The position numbers were made by a program, and so were the translations under genes. The notes under the pieces were generated by a model, which was given only the letters and a program-made list of their open reading frames with translations, searched no databases and had not been told where the DNA came from. A stretch of 61,537 nucleotides of DNA from Paludibacteraceae bacterium (GTDB lineage Bacteria; Bacteroidota; Bacteroidia; Bacteroidales; Paludibacteraceae), in contig JAKSKU010000013.1 in the NCBI GenBank assembly GCA_024401565.1, positions 1 to 61,537 of the forward strand, written 5' to 3'. Shown here piece after piece: positions 16,763-24,121 of the stretch (the first letter of the stretch is position 1; each line of letters opens with the position of its first letter).

Positions 16763-16942
16763 AAAAAAGGGGAGACAGACGAATCTGACTCCCATGTAAA
16801 ATTATGGAAAAGTTTGTTTTATTTCACTTTAGTACCGTACTTAATTGTGGAATATTCAAATTTGAATTCACTTCGTATCGCACGATGAAAAACCCAAAAG
16901 CCTCTGAAAACAATGCGTATCTCCAAAGACATTGCAAAATTA
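16763..16942 (-). ncRNA. Candidate small RNA between the MarR and deacetylase genes
   Basis: In a 690-nt spacer (16583-17273) without a gene, a minus-strand terminator-like hairpin (GGGAGTCAGATTCGTCTGTCTCCC followed by six T, in plus coordinates 16763-16793) has no gene upstream except MarR, which has its own terminator. A TAATTTTG box at 16942-16935 could start a transcript of about 165 nt. No known RNA family is recognised, and the -33 element is poor. An inverted repeat CCACTCAT/ATGAGTGG (16707-16751) lies just beyond. Confidence 0.25.
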
Positions 16943-17215
16943 GTATTCTGCAGTTAGCAAAAGCCATTTTTACATTTTTTAACTATTTTTTTCAAGTTTA
17001 TTAACTTTCATGAGATAATAAATTGAAGCAAACGATTTGGACAGAAAATTAGGATTACGGATAGATTTTAAAATATACTAATTTAAAGTGCTGAATAATA
17101 ATTAGTCACGTAAAACTGGCTGTCTAAAATGGCAGATGTTTGTCGATGGATTGTCAGAATTTTTGTTTGAATGCGTGTTTGGAATGTTAAAGCCAAGTGT
17201 TAAACAAAAGTTAAC

Positions 17216-17243
17216 AAAAAAGGGCGCATTTTTAATGCACCCT
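17216..17243 (-). terminator. MarR gene terminator
   Basis: Minus strand: AGGGTGCAT and ATGCGCCCT pair with one wobble or mismatch around a 5-nt loop, followed by a T-run (A-run from 17216). Confidence 0.8.
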
Positions 17244-17273
17244 TATCTAATTTCAACTTAATGATGAACGAAA

Positions 17274-17774
17274 TTACTCTACGCTTACCATTCCTGTCTC
17301 GGCACGCATGTTTTCGATCATACGCTTCAATACGCTCTGCATGATGTTGACCTCATCGTCGCTGATGCCTTTGAATGCCTTCTTGAATGCGATCTTTGTT
17401 ACATCGATAATGCCAGGAACTACACTCTTACCCTTCTGAGTAAGGTAGATGTTCTTTGCACGTCTGTCCTTAGGGTCGCTCTTTCTCTCCAACATCTTCA
17501 AAGCCTCAAGTTCGTCGATCAAACGTGTGATGCTTGGGCTGTCTTTATCTAGGGAGATAGCGATGTCTCTCTGTGTCAAACCATCATAGAAGTTTAGCAA
17601 GAACACTACCAAAGCCTGCTCGAATGTTAGTTCGTAGCCTGCGTCTTTCAACTCTTTGTTTGCTAACAAAGTGATAGCTTCACTGATTCGGCCGTTCTTG
17701 ACAGCCAAAATGATGTTAGTTTCCAATGTCAATCCGTCTACCGGAACTGACTTGCGCATTTTTTCCTTTTCCAT
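17274..17774 (-). CDS. MarR-family transcriptional regulator
   Basis: About 166 aa with the MarR winged-helix plan: a helical N-terminus, recognition helix region DIAISLDKDSPSITRLIDELEAL, then the wing with the typical DPKDRRAKNIYLTQKG motif, and a helical dimerisation tail. It should bind DNA as a dimer, with ligand or redox control unknown; there are no conserved Cys residues to suggest redox sensing. Start: ATGs occur at 17783, 17774 and 17759; a TATATTTG box at 17801-17794 would place the transcript start near 17787, favouring 17774 or 17759. No obvious target gene lies beside it. Confidence 0.88.
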   Translation of the reverse strand: MEKEKMRKSVPVDGLTLETNIILAVKNGRISEAITLLANKELKDAGYELTFEQALVVFLLNFYDGLTQRDIAISLDKDSPSITRLIDELEALKMLERKSDPKDRRAKNIYLTQKGKSVVPGIIDVTKIAFKKAFKGISDDEVNIMQSVLKRMIENMRAETGMVSVE

Positions 17775-17793
17775 ATTCCACATAATTTTTATG

Positions 17794-17801
17794 CAAATAT
17801 A
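17794..17801 (-). promoter_or_regulatory. Putative -7 box of the MarR gene
   Basis: TATATTTG on the minus strand, just upstream of the MarR start; no good -33 TTG at the expected distance. Confidence 0.4.
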
Positions 17802-17865
17802 TAGTTTTATTTGTAAAGACTATAAAGAACATGTTCCAAATTTTTACATTTTTTAACTTTTGGAC

Positions 17866-17899
17866 AAAAAAAAGCACGTTTTTGCTAAAAAACGTGCTC
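17866..17899 (-). terminator. Terminator of the glycogen operon
   Basis: Minus strand: AGCACGTTTTT and AAAAACGTGCT form an 11-bp stem with a short loop, followed by eight T residues (17866-17873). It lies 20 nt after the GH57 stop. Confidence 0.9.
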
Positions 17900-17919
17900 T
17901 AAATATGCTGCTTGACTGA

Positions 17920-19305
17920 TTATTTCGCAGTTGCTTTTTTTGTTTTTTTCTCTGTCGCTTTTGCTTTGGCAACAGGTTTTTCTTCAACTTTTGTTTCTGT
18001 CTTTACGCTCTTTTTCTCAGCCTTTGGAGCTTTTTCTGCTTTAGGTGCCTTGCCTCCCTTCAAAGCTGCAAGCTCAGCCTCAAGAGCAAGCTTTTCCTGT
18101 ACCAATGAGTTCAACTCCTCTTCGCTGACGTTGGCAGGGAAGAAACTGTCGACTCTTTTGTTGAAGTCAGACAACACGTTCATGTAGTTGATGAATGCGT
18201 CGTATGGAGAATCGTATGGGCAGAATGTCTGGTTGTAGAATGACGTGCTCATATAGTACAAATGGTCTGTCGACTGCAGTTTGTACCAGTCGTCGATAAT
18301 CTGCTTGTTGACGCATCTGTTGACTTTGTCTGCAAGAGCAAACAGTTTGTTGAATGCTTCGTTCTGTATTGAATTGGCAAGCCATGGCGACAAGTCTTTT
18401 GTAGCGTTGGCCCAAGTTGTAGGGTGGGGCTCTGATATCTGGTCTGATGGCTTGTTGTTATTGATCACCTCTGATGGTGTGGAGAAACCGATACCTCTGC
18501 TTGCAGCTACTTTTGGTAGTGCTTTGAAGAAATCGAAAATGCCTGTGTTTGCGTTCTGAATCTCGCCCAAAACTTCATAGTTCATGAATAGGTTGACTAC
18601 CTGCTCGTTTGGATTGTCCATGATCCAGTTGACAAACTTGTCTGCAGTTAGAGGAAACTCCTTCCAACCCCAGTCGGAGAATCTGTATGCGATATCGTCG
18701 CTCATTCCGCAGTTTTTCAAAAGAAGCTTCAGACTTGTGTTTTTTGCGGAGCAGTATACGTAGTTAGGACTCTTCCAGTCCAATGTCTGTTGTGCGCCTT
18801 CTGCCAACATTCCGGCAAAACCCATGTTTGACACTCTTTCAACTATGTCGTCAGAGAACAACAGTTCTGAGTTTCTGAACACTGTTGGCTTCTGGCCGAA
18901 CAATGCCTCTATCTTCTTTGAGTGTGACGCTACCTGTTTCTCAAACTCGTTATTCTCCTTGCGTAGCGACGCGAATGAGTGAGCGTATGTCTCGCCAAGA
19001 AACTCTACGCATCCTGTCTTGGCTAGTTTCTTGAACCCGTCGATCACTTCAGGGCAGTACTGTTCAAGCTGTTCCAATGCCAATCCTGAGATAGAGTAGG
19101 CCACCTTGAATGCACCTTTGCTATCCTTGATCATCTGAAGCATTGTCTCGTTGGCAGGGATGTAGCAATTGCGCGCGATGCGTTTGATTATTGCTTCGTT
19201 GTTGGCGTCGTCAAAATAGTGATGGTCGGCGCCAATGTTGAAGAATCTATATCTTTTTAGTCGAAACGGCTGGTGTATTTGAAAGTATAAACAAATCGAC
19301 TTCAT
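17920..19305 (-). CDS. GH57 alpha-amylase-like protein
   Basis: A 461-aa protein of glycoside hydrolase family 57, the last gene of a three-gene alpha-glucan operon. HQPF is at 11-14 (conserved region 1), VEFLGETYAHS near 100-110 (region 2) and FRNSELLF at 143-150, where Glu147 fits the nucleophile position. The region 4 motif, usually of the type DYETFGEH with the acid/base Asp, reads NYEVLGEI here, so the Asp appears to be Asn. It may be inactive or modified. The last 45 residues are an Ala/Lys/Glu-rich low-complexity tail. No signal peptide, so cytoplasmic. Family membership is firm; activity is doubtful. Confidence 0.85.
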   Translation of the reverse strand: MKSICLYFQIHQPFRLKRYRFFNIGADHHYFDDANNEAIIKRIARNCYIPANETMLQMIKDSKGAFKVAYSISGLALEQLEQYCPEVIDGFKKLAKTGCVEFLGETYAHSFASLRKENNEFEKQVASHSKKIEALFGQKPTVFRNSELLFSDDIVERVSNMGFAGMLAEGAQQTLDWKSPNYVYCSAKNTSLKLLLKNCGMSDDIAYRFSDWGWKEFPLTADKFVNWIMDNPNEQVVNLFMNYEVLGEIQNANTGIFDFFKALPKVAASRGIGFSTPSEVINNNKPSDQISEPHPTTWANATKDLSPWLANSIQNEAFNKLFALADKVNRCVNKQIIDDWYKLQSTDHLYYMSTSFYNQTFCPYDSPYDAFINYMNVLSDFNKRVDSFFPANVSEEELNSLVQEKLALEAELAALKGGKAPKAEKAPKAEKKSVKTETKVEEKPVAKAKATEKKTKKATAK

Positions 19306-19334
19306 ATATCTTTAACTTTTAAATTGTTCACAAA

Positions 19335-20600
19335 TTATTTGTAGCCTAGTACTTGGTTGTAGACGTTGATGACCTTGTCACCAGCGTATTCCCACTTTAT
19401 CTCGTCTACTTCTTTCTTTCCTTCCACCTTCAAGTATTCTGCGAAAGCGTCGTTGGTCACGATTGTGTGGATGGCATCGGCGGTAGCGTCGATATCCCAG
19501 TAATCCACCTTGATGACTTTCGACAAAATCTCTGCGCATCCGCTTTGCTTCGACACTATTGTCGGCACTCCGCACTGCATAGCCTCCAAAGGTGATATTC
19601 CGAACGGTTCTGACACTGATGGCATTATGTACAGGTTGCTGCTCTTGAGCATTTCGTAAACCTCTTTTCCTTTCAAGAATCCTGTGAAATGGAATCTGTC
19701 GACGATGCCGTATGCCGACGCCAAATCTACCATTTCGGCCATCTTGTCACCGCCGCCGGCCATCACGAAGCGTACGTTTGGCGTTCTGTCCAACACCTGT
19801 TTGGCCGCCTGCACGAAGAACTCCGGACCCTTCTGCATTGTGATGCGTCCAAGGAAAGTCACGATTTTGTCTCCAGTGTTGTTGTTAGGCTTGATGTCGA
19901 GGATCTCTTGGCTCAATGGCGTCACAGCGTTGTGTACTGTGGTCACCTTTCTTGGGTCGATGTGATATTTGTTGATCACAGTGTCGCGGGTCATGTTGCT
20001 CACTGTGATGATATGGTCTGCCATATCCATACCGTACTTCTCAATGCTGTAGACGGTAGGGTTTACATTTCCACGGCTTCTGTCGAAATCTGTGGCATGA
20101 ACGTGGATGACAAGTGGTTTGCCTGTCATCTGTTTTGCCTTCACTCCGGCATTGTATGTCAACCAGTCGTGCGAGTGGATGATGTCGAAATTGTTTGATC
20201 GGCAAACAACTCCTGCCACAGCCACGTAGTTGCGGATCTCCTCTAACAGGTTGTCGGGGTAGCGTCCGGAAAACTCTACCGCGCCGATTCCGTTGGTGCC
20301 GATGAAATGGTTGTCCTCGCAGATACAGTTTCTGAAGTGATAATACTCGTCGCTGCTCATTCTGCCTTCCAACGATTCGTTGAGAAACTTACCGTCTGGC
20401 TCCTGCCATACGATAGGCACTTTGTTTGCGGCGATTATTTTTAAGAAACTTTGATCCTCATCGCCCCATGGCTTAGGCAACACTAGGGTGATGTCCATAT
20501 CTTTGTGTAGGGACATTCCTTTGATCAGTCCGTAGCTCGCCGTGCCAAGTCCTCCTAATATGTGAGGTGGAAATTCCCACCCGAACATTAAAGCCTTCAT
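19335..20600 (-). CDS. Glycogen synthase-like glycosyltransferase (GT-B fold)
   Basis: A 421-aa cytoplasmic glycosyltransferase. The N-terminus carries FPPHILGGLGTASYGL, the nucleotide-sugar/acceptor-binding glycine loop of starch and glycogen synthases. The C-terminal half has FLGRITMQKGPEFF and SEPFGISPLEAMQCGVPTI, the donor-site Glu motif. It likely elongates alpha-1,4-glucan from an activated glucose, in line with its place between a debranching-enzyme gene and a GH57 gene. It starts 11 nt after the upstream stop and is followed by GH57 after 29 nt, so the three form one operon. The choice of ADP- or UDP-glucose cannot be read. Confidence 0.87.
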   Translation of the reverse strand: MKALMFGWEFPPHILGGLGTASYGLIKGMSLHKDMDITLVLPKPWGDEDQSFLKIIAANKVPIVWQEPDGKFLNESLEGRMSSDEYYHFRNCICEDNHFIGTNGIGAVEFSGRYPDNLLEEIRNYVAVAGVVCRSNNFDIIHSHDWLTYNAGVKAKQMTGKPLVIHVHATDFDRSRGNVNPTVYSIEKYGMDMADHIITVSNMTRDTVINKYHIDPRKVTTVHNAVTPLSQEILDIKPNNNTGDKIVTFLGRITMQKGPEFFVQAAKQVLDRTPNVRFVMAGGGDKMAEMVDLASAYGIVDRFHFTGFLKGKEVYEMLKSSNLYIMPSVSEPFGISPLEAMQCGVPTIVSKQSGCAEILSKVIKVDYWDIDATADAIHTIVTNDAFAEYLKVEGKKEVDEIKWEYAGDKVINVYNQVLGYK

Positions 20601-20611
20601 AACAATCCTTT

Positions 20612-22537
20612 TTATTCTGCCTCAAACTTGCTCAGCAAATGTTTTGCTCTTATCACTTCGCAAACATTCATTCCGTACGACATGCCTTCGCAACTCTTGT
20701 ATGGAGCTGTTCCGTCGTACATCTCTGAGAAGGTACCTATTGTATTATTAAACACTTCGTCTTCCAATCCGTGCATTGATCTCTCTGCAAAGGCGTATCC
20801 GCTCTGCTTGTAGACACGGAGATAACTCTCTATGTATGCGCCCATCAACCATGGGTATACGGCACCCTGGAATGCCGAGTAGTCGCGTCCTTGCTGTCCG
20901 CCGGCTCCGTTCCAGTGGAAATTGTTGCTGTATGGGCTCAATGATCTGATGCCCTTTGGTGTAAGCAACTCTCTTGTCGACATATCCACAATCGCCTTCT
21001 GCTGATCTCCGTTGAGTGGGGAATATTTCAACGCTACTGCCCAAAGCATGTTTGGCCTGACGCTTCTTTCGAAATGGTCGCCGTCAACAAAGTCGAACAG
21101 GTATGTTCCGTTCCAGAATGTGGCTACGAAACTGTCGCCTACTTTCTCTGTCAGCTGGTTGTAGATGTCGTTTCCTGTCAGGTCTGTCGCGAACTTCAGA
21201 ATGTCGTACCACAACGCGTTGATCTCCACTGTCCATCCGCTTCTTGGCGTGATTGGCTCTCCGAATGCTCCGACGGCGTTCATCCACGTCATCGGTCTCT
21301 GCCAACCGTGTATGTAAAGTAGTCCGTTGTTTGTGAACTCTATATTATTATGTAGTCCCGCTTTGATGAAGTCTACAATATTGCAGACTACATTGCCGTA
21401 TTTCTTTTTTGCCGCGCTTTTGCCGAATGCCTCAGCATAGTCTTGTATGGCTTTGACATACCATAGCATCACGTCTGGCTGGTCAATGCCGATGATGTTC
21501 TGGTCGTAATCCTTCTCTTCTGATTCCGACATCATTTTTTCGATCTCGGCGCCAAGAAGGTTAAGTGTCTCATCGATATCCTTGGCATTGGCTCCTGACG
21601 CTATCATGCCTGGGATTGAGATGGCCACGTTTCTGGCCACACACTTATACCATGGGTATCCGGCCAACATATATGATTTCCCATCTTTCTTTATAAACAT
21701 GCCGTTGACGGTCTGCTTAAGAATGTCGTAGATGGAATCTGTATCGTCTTTCTTAATCTGGGAATTGAATGTTTTTTCGAGAACCTTAGGATTGGCTTCG
21801 TTAAGTCCAGCGGTAAAATATATCTCCTCTCCTTCTTTTGCCTCTACAGTGAAGTGTCCTGCGACGTATAGATCTTCACGGTCGTGGTATCCACGGTCTC
21901 TTTCATTGAAGTATTCCAACCCTTTTTTCCATAATCCTGTAGCTGTGAATTCGCCTTTCTTCGAAATCTGCATATAAAGCATAGGATATTTGTCGTAAAG
22001 GGATAGGGCAATTCCGTTGTCTGATGCTTTGTATTCTTTGTGGACGTTGCCGTTCTCAACACATAGCTCTGCGGTGTCGCGGAACGCAAGCATCGGCTCT
22101 ATCTTGATTGTTGTGTTTCCACTTATGACCTTGTATCTGACAATCAGTCTGTTTTCGTCTTCGCAGACCATCACGCATTTCTCGATAAGTGTGCCTCCAG
22201 CTCTGTATGTTGTTGTCGCTGAATTCTGGGCATAGCTGAACAGACGCATGTAGTTCTGTCCGTTTGGTGAAAAATGTCCGGATGTGTATTCGTGTACACC
22301 CAAATTGTATTCGGCACCATTCTGGATTAGAGTCTCGTCGATTGCGGAAATAAGCAATAGTCTCTGCTTTCCTTCCATCTCAGCGGGCACCACGAATGCT
22401 CCGTGATATTTGCGTGTGTTGCAACCTACTGTGGTTGTGCTATAGTATGCTCCAAGTCTGTTTGGGATGATAATTTCTTTTTGTAGAGATTGCCCCAAAT
22501 CAGCTAACATCAAATTGTCGAACTTAAGATAGCCCAT
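20612..22537 (-). CDS. Glycogen debranching enzyme (amylo-alpha-1,6-glucosidase)
   Basis: A 641-aa protein with the bacterial GDE plan: a beta-rich N-terminal domain (about 1-270, with NRLGAYYSTTTVGCNTRKYHG near 26-46) and an (alpha/alpha)6-barrel catalytic domain (about 290-635), where GIDQPDVMLWYVKA, HGWQRPMTWMNA and the region PRSGWTVEINALWY hold the expected acidic residues. It should hydrolyse alpha-1,6 branch points of glycogen. First gene of the operon; a TAnnTTTG-like box (22596-22589) lies about 50 nt upstream. Full length, no signal peptide. Confidence 0.9.
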   Translation of the reverse strand: MGYLKFDNLMLADLGQSLQKEIIIPNRLGAYYSTTTVGCNTRKYHGAFVVPAEMEGKQRLLLISAIDETLIQNGAEYNLGVHEYTSGHFSPNGQNYMRLFSYAQNSATTTYRAGGTLIEKCVMVCEDENRLIVRYKVISGNTTIKIEPMLAFRDTAELCVENGNVHKEYKASDNGIALSLYDKYPMLYMQISKKGEFTATGLWKKGLEYFNERDRGYHDREDLYVAGHFTVEAKEGEEIYFTAGLNEANPKVLEKTFNSQIKKDDTDSIYDILKQTVNGMFIKKDGKSYMLAGYPWYKCVARNVAISIPGMIASGANAKDIDETLNLLGAEIEKMMSESEEKDYDQNIIGIDQPDVMLWYVKAIQDYAEAFGKSAAKKKYGNVVCNIVDFIKAGLHNNIEFTNNGLLYIHGWQRPMTWMNAVGAFGEPITPRSGWTVEINALWYDILKFATDLTGNDIYNQLTEKVGDSFVATFWNGTYLFDFVDGDHFERSVRPNMLWAVALKYSPLNGDQQKAIVDMSTRELLTPKGIRSLSPYSNNFHWNGAGGQQGRDYSAFQGAVYPWLMGAYIESYLRVYKQSGYAFAERSMHGLEDEVFNNTIGTFSEMYDGTAPYKSCEGMSYGMNVCEVIRAKHLLSKFEAE

Positions 22538-22588
22538 AAGTTTCTAATATTAATTACCCCCTAATAGTAGCTAGTACTAAATATTCTA

Positions 22589-22596
22589 CAAATTTA
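22589..22596 (-). promoter_or_regulatory. Putative -7 box of the glycogen operon
   Basis: TAAATTTG on the minus strand, 52 nt upstream of the debranching-enzyme start; no clear -33 box. Confidence 0.4.
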
Positions 22597-22673
22597 CTAA
22601 AATTAAATCCTCTATTGTAAATAATCGTATGTTGTGTAGCAGTTAATTTGCAAAAATTTCAACAATACAATGT

Positions 22674-22696
22674 AAATCCCGTTTGTAGACGGGATT
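22674..22696 (-). terminator. Possible terminator after the sugar kinase gene
   Basis: Minus strand: AATCCCGT and ACGGGATT pair around a 6-nt loop immediately after the stop codon. The T-run after it is weak. Confidence 0.5.
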
Positions 22697-22697
22697 T

Positions 22698-23537
22698 TTA
22701 GCGAGTTTTGTGGTATTCCACAAGTTTTTCCAATGGTGATTTCTGCACTTCCTGTAGTTTGTAGCCATACTGCAAAGCCACAAGCGACAGCTCTCTCTTG
22801 AACTGTTGTGCCACACCGCCGACAAACGATATAAGCTTTGTGTCGTAGATGCCGTAATGCACAATGTTTCGTTTGAAAAACTCCCTGAAGGAGTTCATCA
22901 CCAATGTGTTTATATATGCGTTCTCTATGTTTTTTGCTATGAATGGCACAAAACTCGCAAGATAACGGTTGGGGAATGGTTTCTTGTACACATTCTCCAT
23001 TATCTCTTCCTTGCTTGTGTCGTATTCCTGAAAAAACTTTGTCGTTATTTCTGGTGACGTTAGTCCCTTCAGAATATCGCTTACAAGACGTTTGCCTAGA
23101 TAACCGCCACTTCCCTCATCACCAAGCATGAAGCCTAGCGAAGAAACGTTGTCTGCTATCTTTTCTCCGTCGTAATAACCTGAATTTGAACCTGTTCCTA
23201 GAATTGCTGCTATGCCTTTGCCGTGACCAAACAATCCACGTGCGGCTGCCAGAAGGTCGCTCTCCACTTCTACATTCTCTGAATGAAGGGCTAGCTTGAA
23301 ACTCTCCTTTATCGCCTTTGTCTGCTCTTCAAAGGCACAGCCTGCTCCATAGTAGTAAACATTCTTGAGTACACTTTCTTTTTCACATTTAATCTTCGAC
23401 TCTTTCAATGTGGCTGCCATTTCCTCGACCGACTGGTAGAAAGGATTGATGCCCGGTAACGAGTATCGCCTCTCCTCATTCTGCTCGTCTACAACGACAA
23501 GATCCAACTTTGTTGAGCCTCCCTCTGCAATTATCAT
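22698..23537 (-). CDS. BadF/BadG-type ATPase, probable N-acetylglucosamine kinase-like protein
   Basis: A 279-aa cytoplasmic protein of the ASKHA (actin-like) fold. EGGSTKLDLVVVD at 5-17 is the phosphate-1 loop, ILGTGSNSGYYDG near 115-127 the phosphate-2 loop, and VGGVAQQF near 246-253 the adenosine block. GDEGSGGYLGKRLV is typical of GlcNAc kinases and BadF-type ATPases in Bacteroidetes. It likely phosphorylates an amino sugar, but the substrate is inferred from family only. It has its own promoter and is next to, not within, the glycogen operon. Confidence 0.8.
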   Translation of the reverse strand: MIIAEGGSTKLDLVVVDEQNEERRYSLPGINPFYQSVEEMAATLKESKIKCEKESVLKNVYYYGAGCAFEEQTKAIKESFKLALHSENVEVESDLLAAARGLFGHGKGIAAILGTGSNSGYYDGEKIADNVSSLGFMLGDEGSGGYLGKRLVSDILKGLTSPEITTKFFQEYDTSKEEIMENVYKKPFPNRYLASFVPFIAKNIENAYINTLVMNSFREFFKRNIVHYGIYDTKLISFVGGVAQQFKRELSLVALQYGYKLQEVQKSPLEKLVEYHKTR

Positions 23538-23566
23538 AAATAATGTGTATTAATTTGCTAGCTTCA

Positions 23567-23597
23567 CAAAATTAGTTGTTTATTTGGACGATGTCAA
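23567..23597 (-). promoter_or_regulatory. Promoter of the sugar kinase gene
   Basis: Minus strand: TTG (23597-23595), 20-nt spacer, TAATTTTG (23574-23567). Confidence 0.6.
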
Positions 23598-23683
23598 TTT
23601 TTTGAATAAAAAATGTATATGCAGATTACTTATAGTGGGTGATTTTTGGATTAAATGTACTGTTTTTTAATTCTGAGTAGTAT

Positions 23684-23756
23684 TTGTTAAGGACGGAATG
23701 TCCTAGCCTTAACCTCCAACGCGAGTGTATAAAATTAATGTGTTTGGACAACTGTT
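23684..23756. mobile_element. MITE-like element, copy F (degraded)
   Basis: TTGTTAAGGACGGAATGTCCTAG matches the inner hairpin of the family with several changes, followed by CCAACGCGAG and TGTTTGGACAAC. Both outer ends are lost or decayed. Confidence 0.55.
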
Positions 23757-23823
23757 GAAGGTCGATTGATTAAATTGAATCCCAAATTTAACTTGCGTCA
23801 AATTTGGGATTCGGGTTAAATGG

Positions 23824-24114
23824 TTATTTCTTCTCTACGGTATATCCCATAGATTTCAATTTGCTGAACAAGGAGTCGGCATTAATCTTCTGTGGCTTGT
23901 ATTCCACCCACACCGTCTTGTCGTTAAGGTTGACTTTTAGATCTGTGACTCCAGTTGTGTATGTCAACTCGTTTGTGATTCTGTTGACGCATCCCTGGCA
24001 GTGCATTCCTACTTTGAACTCCGCAGTGTCTTTCTTGGCAACTTTCTCTTTCTCTTTTGCCGACGCTGTTAGCCCAAACATTGTGATGACCGCAGTCAAT
24101 AGTATCTTTTTCAT
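23824..24114 (-). CDS. Exported heavy-metal-associated (HMA) domain protein
   Basis: A 96-aa protein. MKKILLTAVITMFGLTASA is a clear signal peptide; then a Lys/Glu-rich linker and an HMA domain with GMHCQGC, the CxxC metal-binding pair. It should bind Cu+ or another soft metal in the periplasm. The ATG at 24114 is chosen because it starts the signal peptide; a longer frame would overlap the receptor gene. It starts 7 nt after the TonB-dependent receptor stop, so the two form an operon and probably act in the same metal uptake or handling path. Confidence 0.88.
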   Translation of the reverse strand: MKKILLTAVITMFGLTASAKEKEKVAKKDTAEFKVGMHCQGCVNRITNELTYTTGVTDLKVNLNDKTVWVEYKPQKINADSLFSKLKSMGYTVEKK

Positions 24115-24121
24115 CGTTGTC

